64,000 nucleotides of DNA, from positions 4,309,001 through 4,373,000 of the forward strand of contig NZ_CP054856.1 of the NCBI RefSeq assembly GCF_018417475.1. Direction: 5' to 3'. Below, in pieces: positions 8,733 to 16,402 of the stretch. Source of the DNA: Novosphingobium decolorationis (GTDB lineage: Bacteria; Pseudomonadota; Alphaproteobacteria; Sphingomonadales; Sphingomonadaceae). The position numbers and the translations under genes are program-made. How positions within the stretch are numbered: the first letter of the stretch is position 1; every line of letters starts with the position of its first letter. The notes under the pieces are model-generated. The model searched no databases, was not told where the DNA came from, and saw nothing but the letters and a program-made list of their open reading frames with translations.

Positions 8733-9776
8733 ATGCGCATCGCGGTTTTTGCAGGCGACGGGATCGGTCCGGAAGTCACGGGTGAGGCCGTGCGCGTTCT
8801 CGAGAAGCTGGGCCTGCCGGACCTCGAACTGGTGGAGGGCGACGTCGGCGGCGCGGCCTACCGCAAGCATGGCCACCCGCTTCCCGAAGCCACGCTGGAG
8901 ATCGCCCGTTCGGCCGATGCCATCCTGTTCGGCGCGGTCGGCGACTTCGATCTCGACCACCTTGAACGCCACCTGCGCCCCGAGCAGGCCGTGCTGGGTC
9001 TGCGCAAGGAACTGGGCCTGTTCGCCAACCTGCGCCCGGCGCGCGTGTTCAAGGGGCTCGAGGGTCTGACCTCGCTGCGCCCGGAAGTCGCGCAGGAAAT
9101 TGACCTCCTGATCGTGCGTGAGCTTAACGGCGACGTCTACTTCGGCGAAAAGGGCATGCGCACGCTTGAAGACGGCCGCCGTCAGGGCTGGGATATGATG
9201 TCCTACGCCGAGGACGAGGTGCGCCGCATCGCGCATGCTGGTTTCAAGGCGGCGATGACACGCGGCAAGAAGCTGTGCTCGGTCGACAAGGCGAATGTTC
9301 TCGAAACCTCGCAGCTCTGGCGTGATGTCGTGATCGAGGTGTCCAAGGACTACCCCGAGGTCGAACTCAGCCACATGTACGTCGACAACGCGGCGATGCA
9401 GCTCGTGAAGAACCCCGGGCAGTTCGACGTGGTCGTGACCGGCAACCTGTTCGGTGACATTCTTTCCGACCAGGCGAGCATGTGCGTGGGCTCGATTGGC
9501 CTTCTGGCTTCGGCCAGCCTCGCGGAGGGCAGCTTCGGCCTTTACGAGCCGATCCACGGTTCGGCGCCCGACATCGCGGGCAAGGGCCTGGCCAATCCGA
9601 TGGCGACGATCCTTTCCGCCGCCATGATGCTGCGCCACTCCTTCGGCCTGGAGGCCGAGGCGGTGCGCATCGAGGACGCGGTGGCCGCGGCGCTTGCCGA
9701 GGGCATCAAGGGTGGGGACCTGGGCGGAACGGCCGGCACCGTGGAAATCGGTGACGCGGTTCTCGCGCACCTGTAA
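8733..9776 (+). CDS. leuB: 3-isopropylmalate dehydrogenase
   Basis: A 347-aa NAD-dependent beta-decarboxylating dehydrogenase that converts (2R,3S)-3-isopropylmalate to 2-oxoisocaproate in leucine synthesis. Seen: [23 protein letters not shown] (substrate arginines), [57 protein letters not shown] and [18 protein letters not shown]. Length fits LeuB. It probably shares a transcript with recO. The other leu genes are not in this window. Confidence 0.97.
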   Translation: MRIAVFAGDGIGPEVTGEAVRVLEKLGLPDLELVEGDVGGAAYRKHGHPLPEATLEIARSADAILFGAVGDFDLDHLERHLRPEQAVLGLRKELGLFANLRPARVFKGLEGLTSLRPEVAQEIDLLIVRELNGDVYFGEKGMRTLEDGRRQGWDMMSYAEDEVRRIAHAGFKAAMTRGKKLCSVDKANVLETSQLWRDVVIEVSKDYPEVELSHMYVDNAAMQLVKNPGQFDVVVTGNLFGDILSDQASMCVGSIGLLASASLAEGSFGLYEPIHGSAPDIAGKGLANPMATILSAAMMLRHSFGLEAEAVRIEDAVAAALAEGIKGGDLGGTAGTVEIGDAVLAHL

Positions 9777-9821
9777 GGCTCCGGTTTTCCCTTGTCCTCC
9801 TCCGATTTCAGCCCCGTTTCC

Positions 9822-11003
9822 ATGAACGATACCGTCTCGCACGCGTCCGCCCCGTCCGATGCAGCCGTAGCCACACGGCCGCTCGAACTCGCGATTGTCC
9901 TGCCCACCTATAACGAGCGTCGCAACATCGCGACGATGGTGGAGCGGATCGACCGCGAGCTTCAGGGCATCGCCTGGGAAGTCATCTATGTCGATGACAA
10001 CAGCCCGGACGGCACCTCCGACGAAGTGCGCATGATTGCGCAGACCGATCCCAGGGTGCGCTGTATCCAGCGCATCGGGCGGCGCGGCCTCGCGAGCGCC
10101 GCGATCGAGGGCATGTGCTCCACCTCTGCGCCTTATGTCGCGGTGATGGACGCGGATCACCAGCACGATCCTGCGCTGCTTGTGGGTATGCTCGCTGCGC
10201 TCAAGGGCGGCGACTACGACCTGGCCTACGCCTCGCGCTTTGCCGAAGGGGCGAGCACCGAGGCCTGGGGACGCCCCGACCGCGTGAAGGTCTCCGGGCT
10301 TGCCAACCGCATCGCCAACAAGGTGACAGGTGTCGAACTGACCGACCCGATGAGCGGCTTCTTCATGCTGCCCACCGCGTTCCTGCGCGCCGATGCGCAC
10401 CGCCTCTCGGGCGTGGGCTTCAAGATCCTGCTCGACATCCTGGCGACCTCCGAAACGCCCTTGCGCGTCAAGGAATTTCCGCTCAACTTCGCGGCCCGCG
10501 CCGAGGGCGAAAGCAAACTGGACCAGACCGTAGTGTTCGAATTTCTCGTAGGCCTCTACGACAAGTGGCTTGGCCGGATCATCCCGACACGTTTCGCGCT
10601 GTTCGGGACTGTCGGCGCTCTGGGCGTCATCGTCCAGTTCGCGGCGCTCTGGGTGCTCCTCCACGTCGTCTTCGGGGAGCGCTTCGTCTATGGTAACTGG
10701 TCGGAGAGCGCGGTCTTCAACACCGCCAACACGCTGGCGGCCGTGGTTGCGATGACGTTCAACTTCGTCCTCAACAACGAATTGACCTATTCCGACAAGC
10801 GGCTGCGCGGATTCAGCGCGCTGCTGCGCGGCTGGGCCCAGTTTGCGCTGACCTGCTCGCTTGGCCTGCTTACCAACGTGGGCGCGGCCGCCGTGCTCAA
10901 GTCCATCGGCTTCCACGATTTCGTAGCCGTTCTTGTCGGTATTATCCTGGGTGCGGTGTGGAACTTCGCGCTGTCGTCCAAGTTCGTCTGGGGCAAGTAC
11001 TGA
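9822..11003 (+). CDS. GT2 polyprenyl-phosphate glycosyltransferase fused to GtrA domain
   Basis: A 393-aa two-domain membrane enzyme. The first part is a dolichol-phosphate-mannose-synthase-like GT2 domain (LPTYNERRNI, YVDDNSPDGT, VMDADHQHDP, MSGFFMLP); the last 130 residues are a GtrA-like domain with about four membrane helices (FALFGTVGALGVIVQFAALW, MTFNFVLNNELTY). The family transfers mannose or glucose from a nucleotide sugar to a polyprenyl phosphate. A PMT-type mannosyltransferase is encoded convergently next door, a plausible user of the product. ATG 9822 chosen; an in-frame TTG at 9792 would add ten residues. Confidence 0.88.
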   Translation: MNDTVSHASAPSDAAVATRPLELAIVLPTYNERRNIATMVERIDRELQGIAWEVIYVDDNSPDGTSDEVRMIAQTDPRVRCIQRIGRRGLASAAIEGMCSTSAPYVAVMDADHQHDPALLVGMLAALKGGDYDLAYASRFAEGASTEAWGRPDRVKVSGLANRIANKVTGVELTDPMSGFFMLPTAFLRADAHRLSGVGFKILLDILATSETPLRVKEFPLNFAARAEGESKLDQTVVFEFLVGLYDKWLGRIIPTRFALFGTVGALGVIVQFAALWVLLHVVFGERFVYGNWSESAVFNTANTLAAVVAMTFNFVLNNELTYSDKRLRGFSALLRGWAQFALTCSLGLLTNVGAAAVLKSIGFHDFVAVLVGIILGAVWNFALSSKFVWGKY

Positions 11004-11014
11004 TCCGGCAACCG

Positions 11015-11037
11015 CGGGGGCTCCGCGTGAGCCCCCG
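11015..11037. terminator. Hairpin between convergent genes
   Basis: CGGGGGCTC (11015-11023) and GAGCCCCCG (11029-11037) form a perfect 9-bp stem with loop CGCGT in the 40-bp gap between two convergent genes. No T-tract follows on either strand, so termination would be weak or Rho-assisted. Confidence 0.5.
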
Positions 11038-11043
11038 GCAGCC

Positions 11044-12330
11044 TCAGCGCCAGCTCGGCAGCCACATCCAGACATTGTAGAACTGGCGCGTCGGCAAGGG
11101 CAGTCCCGAGAGGATCGGGAAGAAGCCCAGGAACAGCAGCGCCGAGAGCGCCGGAATGCCTACGCCCAACCAGCGCCAGCGATCGCGCCGGGCCAGCAGC
11201 GGTTCGAGCGCAAAGGCCAGAATGCCCATCAGGAAGGCGCCCGGCAGCAGGTAGTGGTAGTAGAACTGCACCGGCTTGCCGTTGATCGCCCAGATGCCGA
11301 GGCACAGCGTGTAGAGCGCAAGGAGCAGCGCCACGTCCCAGCGGCGTCGGAACAGGACCGCCCAAAGGCCCCAGACCAGCGCGCCAAGCCCCGTCAGCAT
11401 CGAAAGCGGGTTGCCCAGCATCACGATACCGCGCTGCGATCCGTCGATCACCTTGAAAAGGTACCAGATATCGCGCCAGTCGGTGGCCCACATGTACCAG
11501 TACGAGCGGTAGGGGTGGGGCTTTTTCACGCTGTCCTGCAGGCGGATCATGTACTCGTGCTGCTCGATGAAGCCGGTGAACCAGATCGGCCGGTCGGCGT
11601 AGAACATCGCAGGCAGGTAGGTCAGCCAGTAGATGGCGAGCGGGAAGAGTCCGAGCCAGAAGGCCGCCTCGAGGAGCGAGATCCCCGGGATCGTGCCCGC
11701 ACCGCCCTTGCGCCCCCAGAAGAAGGGGCCGCCTTCGGCAAGCCGCAGGGCGAGAAAGGCAAGGCCCGGGACCATCAGGGCAGGCGCGCTCGACCATTTG
11801 GCTCCGAGCGAAAGCCCCATCGCCAGTCCGGCGGCGAGCAGGTGGGTGCGCGCGCTCCTTGTGCTCGAAGCTCTGAGTGCGGCGGCGAATTGCCACAGGC
11901 CCACCATGCACAGTCCCGCCTCGATCATGTCGAGCATGGCAATGCGGCTTTGCACGAACCACATGAAGTTGGTCGCGAGAAGGACCATGCCCAGGACCGT
12001 GGCGCGGCGCTTGTGTGAGACATGCCACAAGAAGCGGCCGAAACCGAACAGACCCAGCGCACCTGTCAGCACCGGCCCCAGCCGCCAGGCCAGCGGGGTG
12101 TCGCCCAGCAGCCAGATGAAGCCTGCGATCACTTCCTTGCCGAACATGGGGTGTTCGCGGTTCGCGGGTACCAGGTCCAGGAGCTTGCGCGCGGCGGGCA
12201 CGTAATGGATCTCGTCGAAGTAGAACTCGACGGGGAAGGTGATGCGCCAGAGCAGCAGCGCCAGGAATGCGAAGGCGATCGCGGTGCACCAAAGCAGGGG
12301 ATCGCGGTCGGGACGGGTGTTGAGCGGCAT
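11044..12330 (-). CDS. PMT-family (GT39-like) dolichyl/polyprenyl-phosphate mannosyltransferase
   Basis: A 428-aa polytopic protein (roughly 9-11 helices). Near the N-terminus FYFDEIHYVPAARKLL and NREHPMFGKE match the DE and HPPxGK motifs of protein O-mannosyltransferases; later WSSAPAL, ATDWRDIWYLF and QFYYHYLLPGAF fit the family. Such enzymes use polyprenyl-phosphate-mannose outside the membrane to glycosylate proteins or glycans. The convergent GT2-GtrA gene may make the donor. ATG 12330 begins just before the first helix; upstream extensions lack family similarity. Acceptor unknown. Confidence 0.85.
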   Translation of the reverse strand: MPLNTRPDRDPLLWCTAIAFAFLALLLWRITFPVEFYFDEIHYVPAARKLLDLVPANREHPMFGKEVIAGFIWLLGDTPLAWRLGPVLTGALGLFGFGRFLWHVSHKRRATVLGMVLLATNFMWFVQSRIAMLDMIEAGLCMVGLWQFAAALRASSTRSARTHLLAAGLAMGLSLGAKWSSAPALMVPGLAFLALRLAEGGPFFWGRKGGAGTIPGISLLEAAFWLGLFPLAIYWLTYLPAMFYADRPIWFTGFIEQHEYMIRLQDSVKKPHPYRSYWYMWATDWRDIWYLFKVIDGSQRGIVMLGNPLSMLTGLGALVWGLWAVLFRRRWDVALLLALYTLCLGIWAINGKPVQFYYHYLLPGAFLMGILAFALEPLLARRDRWRWLGVGIPALSALLFLGFFPILSGLPLPTRQFYNVWMWLPSWR

Positions 12331-12431
12331 CGGTTGAGCGGGATAGGCGCTGGCCGGCGCGCGCGCAAGCGCGTGCGTGTTGCATTGCAGTCGCTTGCGC
12401 CGACTCGTCTGGCCTCCTAGAGCGTTGCACC

Positions 12432-13640
12432 ATGAAACGCACGACTGGACAGGACCGCAGCAAGACCCGCCTCTGGCGCCCCGCAACCAAGGCCATTCGC
12501 GGAGGCACCTGGCGCTCCGAAATGGGAGAAACCAGCGAGGCGCTGTTCCTGACATCGGGGTACAGCTACGACAACGCCGGCACCGCCGCCGCCCGCTTCA
12601 TGGGCGAGGACGACGGCATGACCTACTCGCGCCTGCAGAACCCGACCGTGCAGATGCTGGAAGAACGCATTGCGCTCATGGAAGGGGCCGAGGCGTGCCG
12701 TACCCAGGCTTCGGGCATGTCGGCCATGACCACGGCGCTCCTGTGCCAGCTCTCGGCCGGCGATCACATGGTGTCCGCGCGCGCCGCCTTCGGTTCGTGC
12801 CGCTGGCTGGGTGACAGCCTGCTGCCGCGCTTCGGCATCGACGTGACCGTCGTCGACGCGCGCGACACCAAGGCCTGGGAGGAGGCGATCCGCCCCAACA
12901 CCAAGGTCTTCTTCTTCGAGACCCCGGCGAACCCGACAATGGACGTGGCGGATCTCGCCGCCATCGCCGAGATCGCCAAGGCGCACGGTATCACCACCGT
13001 CGTCGACAACGCCTTCTGCACGCCGGTGCTGCAGCGTCCGCTCGAATACGGCATCGACGTGGTGGCCTATTCGGCAACCAAGATGATGGACGGGCAGGGC
13101 CGGGTCCTCGCCGGTGCAGTCTGTGGCTCGGAAGAATTCATCAACGACAAGCTGCTGCCCTTCCAGCGCAACACCGGGCCTAACCTTTCGCCCTTCAACG
13201 CCTGGGTGGTGATGCACGGCCTGGAAACGCTGGACCTTCGCGCCAAGCGTCAGAGCGAGAACGCGCTCAAGATGGGCCAGTTCATCGAAGGCCGCGTCAA
13301 GCGTGTGCTGCACCCCTGGCTCGACAGCCACCCGCAGAAGGACCTGGCGCAAAAGCAGATGGACGCCTGCGGCCCGATCTTCGCCTTCGAAGTCGAAGGC
13401 GGGCGCGAGAAGGCGCACGCGCTTCTCGATGCACTCGAACTGGTCGACATCTCGAACAACATCGGTGATGCGCGTTCGCTGATGTGCCATCCGGCCTCGA
13501 CCACCCACCACAACATGGGGCCTGAGGGCCGTGAGGCGATGGGCATCTCGGAAGGCATGCTGCGCTTCAACGTCGGCCTCGAAGACATCGACGATCTGAT
13601 CGAGGACGTCGATCAGGCGCTGAACCGGGCGGGGCTCTGA
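12432..13640 (+). CDS. metZ: O-succinylhomoserine sulfhydrylase
   Basis: A 402-aa Cys/Met-metabolism PLP enzyme that makes homocysteine from O-succinylhomoserine and sulfide. The PLP lysine is K217 in YSATKMMDGQGR; TSGYSYDNAGTAAARF, RLQNPTVQMLEERI, FFETPANPTMDV and SLMCHPASTTHHNM are characteristic of MetZ. Divergent from the PMT gene with about 100 bp between. I looked for a SAM-II or other SAM riboswitch there and saw none. The next gene begins within 50 bp and may be co-transcribed. Confidence 0.95.
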   Translation: MKRTTGQDRSKTRLWRPATKAIRGGTWRSEMGETSEALFLTSGYSYDNAGTAAARFMGEDDGMTYSRLQNPTVQMLEERIALMEGAEACRTQASGMSAMTTALLCQLSAGDHMVSARAAFGSCRWLGDSLLPRFGIDVTVVDARDTKAWEEAIRPNTKVFFFETPANPTMDVADLAAIAEIAKAHGITTVVDNAFCTPVLQRPLEYGIDVVAYSATKMMDGQGRVLAGAVCGSEEFINDKLLPFQRNTGPNLSPFNAWVVMHGLETLDLRAKRQSENALKMGQFIEGRVKRVLHPWLDSHPQKDLAQKQMDACGPIFAFEVEGGREKAHALLDALELVDISNNIGDARSLMCHPASTTHHNMGPEGREAMGISEGMLRFNVGLEDIDDLIEDVDQALNRAGL

Positions 13641-13687
13641 GCACGCTCGCCCACGGAACCGACCCGGCGGCGCTTCTTGCCGCCATC

Positions 13688-15004
13688 GTGGAGTCGAGCG
13701 ACGACGCCATTGTCGGCAAGACGCTCGACGGCACGATCCTCAGCTGGAATGCGGCCGCCGAGCGGGTGTTCGGCTGGCCGCACGATGAGATCGTCGGGCG
13801 CAACATCCGCACGCTGATCCCCGAGGACCGGCAGGACGAGGAGGACGCGATCATCGCGCGGATCCGGCAGGGCCTGCGCATGCCAACCTTCGAGACCGTG
13901 CGCCTGCGCAAGGACGGCAGTCTTGTCGATGTCGCGGTGACCGTGTCGCCGTTGCTCGACCGCGAAGGGAAGGTCGTCGCGGCCAGCAAGATCGCGCGCG
14001 ACATCTCGGGCCAGAAGGCCACCCAGCGTCAGCTTGCCGAGAGCGAGCAGCGCTTCCGGCTTCTGGCCGACAACATGAGCCAGTTGGCCTGGATCGCGGA
14101 CAGCGAGGGGGCAATCTTCTGGTACAACAAGCGCTGGTTCGACTACACCGGAACGACCCTGGATGAGATGCGGGGCTGGGGCTGGAGGAGTGTGCACCAC
14201 CCGGACTACGTCGAGGGCGTGGTCGCGCGGATCAGCGCCTGCTACCGCTCCGGCGCGGACTGGGAAGACACCTTTCCCCTGCGCTCGGCCAAAGGGGAGT
14301 GGCGCTGGTTCCTTTCCCGCGCCAAGCCTATCCGGGACGCAGATGGGGCGATCGTGTTCTGGTTCGGCACCAACACCGACGTGACCGAGATGCGCGATGC
14401 CGAGCAGCGCATCGAACTGCTCCTTCAGGAGGTCAACCACCGCTCCAAGAACATGCTGGCGATCATCCAGTCGCTGGCGCGGCGCAGCGATGCCAGCCGC
14501 CCCGATTTCATCGAACGCCTGGAGCAGCGCATCCGCGGGCTGGCCGCCAACCAGGACGTGCTCGTGCGCCGGGCCTGGTCGGACATCCCGGTGATGGAGA
14601 TGATCGAGGCGCAGTTGCGCTCGCTCGGTGAGCAGCGCGCGCAGGTTTCGTGCGAGGGCCCGGACGTCATGCTCTCGCCGGGCGCGGCCGAGGCGCTTGC
14701 CATGGCGCTGCACGAGATGGGTACGAACGCGCTCAAGTATGGCGCGCTTTCCGACCCGGGCGGACGGGTCACGATATCCTGGACGCGCGAACCTGGACCC
14801 ACCGGCGAAGAGGACGATGCGATTTTCCGCATCCGCTGGTGCGAGCGGGGCGGGCCGGCGGTAGAGGCGCCGCAGCACAAGGGCTTTGGCACGCGCATCA
14901 TCGTTGACGTGCCGCGGGTCAAACTCAGTGCAGAGGTTGTGACCTCGTACGATGTCGCCGGTTTCTGCTGGCAACTCGAATGCCGGGCGGCCGAACTGGA
15001 CTAG
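13688..15004 (+). CDS. PAS-PAS HWE-family sensor histidine kinase
   Basis: At least 438 aa. Two PAS domains (AIVGKTLDGTILSWNAAAERV; later WIADSEGAIFWYNKRW with a PAC segment) precede an HWE/HisKA_2 kinase core. The phospho-acceptor is H251 in EVNHRSKNML, the ATP N-box is in LHEMGTNALKYGAL, and W384-C-E386 is the W-x-E signature. No membrane segment, so it is cytosolic, sensing a ligand, light or redox signal via PAS; no LOV cysteine motif (NCRFLQ) is present. No response regulator is adjacent. The GTG at 13688 is the only usual start and lies only a few residues before the PAS core; the frame is open back into metZ, so the true start is uncertain. Confidence 0.85.
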   Translation: MESSDDAIVGKTLDGTILSWNAAAERVFGWPHDEIVGRNIRTLIPEDRQDEEDAIIARIRQGLRMPTFETVRLRKDGSLVDVAVTVSPLLDREGKVVAASKIARDISGQKATQRQLAESEQRFRLLADNMSQLAWIADSEGAIFWYNKRWFDYTGTTLDEMRGWGWRSVHHPDYVEGVVARISACYRSGADWEDTFPLRSAKGEWRWFLSRAKPIRDADGAIVFWFGTNTDVTEMRDAEQRIELLLQEVNHRSKNMLAIIQSLARRSDASRPDFIERLEQRIRGLAANQDVLVRRAWSDIPVMEMIEAQLRSLGEQRAQVSCEGPDVMLSPGAAEALAMALHEMGTNALKYGALSDPGGRVTISWTREPGPTGEEDDAIFRIRWCERGGPAVEAPQHKGFGTRIIVDVPRVKLSAEVVTSYDVAGFCWQLECRAAELD

Positions 15005-15072
15005 CGTGCACAAGGGTTCGGAACGTGGGTAACGAGGTTGTCCCGGCGGGCTTTTGTCGCTACTCTATACCC

Positions 15073-15471
15073 ATGAAAGAACTGTTTCAGCATGCCGCCA
15101 TTTCCGAAGGCGTGACGGTTCGCGTCGCGGTGAACTTCCTTCCTGAGCAATCGCGGATCGAAGCGGGCAAATGGTTCTGGGTGTACCACATCCGTATCGA
15201 GAACGGGACGGAAGGCACCATCAAGCTGATGAGCCGCCACTGGCGCATCACCGATGGCAATGGCGAAGTCAGTGTGGTGGATGGCGACGGGGTTGTTGGC
15301 GAACAGCCGGTCCTCGCGCCCGGTGCCTCGCACGACTATGTGTCCGGGTGCCCTCTGCCCACGCCCCAGGGCAGCATGGAAGGCCACTACATCTTCCGCC
15401 GCGACGATGGTTCGGAGCTGCAGACACAGATCCCCTTCTTCCCGCTCGCCGCACCCGCGACGGCAGGCTGA
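15073..15471 (+). CDS. apaG: ApaG domain protein
   Basis: A 132-aa single-domain protein of fibronectin-III-like fold: VTVRVAVNFLPEQSRIEAGK, WFWVYHIRIENGT, LMSRHWRITDGNG, VVGEQPVLAPGASHDYVSGCPL and GSMEGHYIF. ApaG was linked to Co2+/Mg2+ resistance in enterobacteria, but its biochemical role is not settled. Start at ATG 15073 matches the family N-terminus. It lies between the kinase and a LysR gene on the same strand without tight coupling. Confidence 0.93.
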   Translation: MKELFQHAAISEGVTVRVAVNFLPEQSRIEAGKWFWVYHIRIENGTEGTIKLMSRHWRITDGNGEVSVVDGDGVVGEQPVLAPGASHDYVSGCPLPTPQGSMEGHYIFRRDDGSELQTQIPFFPLAAPATAG

Positions 15472-15549
15472 TTTTTCCGCACCTTACAGGAAGGCCAAAG
15501 CGGTGCGGAGCGGCTTGCCCGTAGCCGCGCGCAGGCCTAGAAAAGCGCC

Positions 15550-16353
15550 ATGAAGCGTTCGCACCTGCCCTTGAATGCCCTGCGCGTTTTCGACGCGGCG
15601 GCCCGACACCTCTCCTTCACCCGCGCGGCTGACGAGCTGGCGGTGACGCCTGCGGCCGTCGGCCAGCAGATCCGCGCGCTCGAGGATGTTCTGGGTGTTG
15701 TCCTGTTCCGCCGCACCAGCAAGGGACTGGAGCTTACCGATGAGGCGGGTGCGGGGCTTGCCGCGCTGCGCAGCGGGTTTCTCCAGTTCGAGGACGCGGT
15801 GCAGTCGATGCAGGCGGGCCAGTCGAGCCTTGTCTACACCATTGCCGCTCCGCGCGAATTCTTCGCAGCCTGGCTTGCGCCGCGCCTTGCCGCGTTCCGC
15901 AAGGCCAACCCGCAGGTGCGCTATGCGCTTGTCGATGGCGAGATGACCGATTTCACCGAAGCCAATCTCGATCTCGCCGTGCGCTGGACCGATGGTCCCG
16001 GCGATCTGGAAGGGGTGCAACTGGGTACCGCGGACTGGGTTGAGATCGGCGAGGGCGACTGGATTGGCTGGCCGGGCGATCCCGATCCCTGCGGCCAGGG
16101 CGAGGACAGCGAAGAGAACAAGCCCCCGATCATCGTCAGCGATGCCGGACAGGCGGTGGCCGCGGCGAACGCGGGCATGGGCCGCGTGCGCGTGCCCGCG
16201 CTTTTGGCGCAAGGCCTTGCCAACTGGAGCGCGCAGGAACTGGAAGCCAAGGCCAAGCCCTGTCGGCGGGCCTACTGGCTGCTCGCCCCGCGCCCGCAAT
16301 GGCGTCAGAAGAAGGTCAAGGACCTGGTGGCGGCGCTGACCGCTGCGGATTGA
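15550..16353 (+). CDS. LysR-family transcriptional regulator (GcvA-like)
   Basis: A 267-aa regulator. The winged HTH is at the N-terminus (LPLNALRVFDAAARHLSFTRAADELAVTPAAVGQQIRALE), characteristic of GcvA-like LysR proteins, and the periplasmic-binding-protein-like effector domain follows. It is about 30 residues shorter than a typical LysR protein; the loss appears to be in the effector domain, where an acidic segment (DPCGQGEDSEENKPP) replaces usual sequence. No divergent target gene: apaG is upstream on the same strand. Target unknown. Confidence 0.87.
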   Translation: MKRSHLPLNALRVFDAAARHLSFTRAADELAVTPAAVGQQIRALEDVLGVVLFRRTSKGLELTDEAGAGLAALRSGFLQFEDAVQSMQAGQSSLVYTIAAPREFFAAWLAPRLAAFRKANPQVRYALVDGEMTDFTEANLDLAVRWTDGPGDLEGVQLGTADWVEIGEGDWIGWPGDPDPCGQGEDSEENKPPIIVSDAGQAVAAANAGMGRVRVPALLAQGLANWSAQELEAKAKPCRRAYWLLAPRPQWRQKKVKDLVAALTAAD

Positions 16354-16402
16354 GGCGCGCGGGCATCTGGCATCGCCCGGCCAGTCTGCTATCCCCCTTG
16401 CC

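Noticed and set aside
8658..11075. 805-codon minus-strand open frame across leuB and the GT2 gene
   Set aside because: It mirrors two recognisable genes on the other strand and shows no domain of its own.
12331..12431. SAM riboswitch upstream of metZ
   Set aside because: The gap of about 100 bp lacks recognisable SAM-II or other SAM-riboswitch core sequences.
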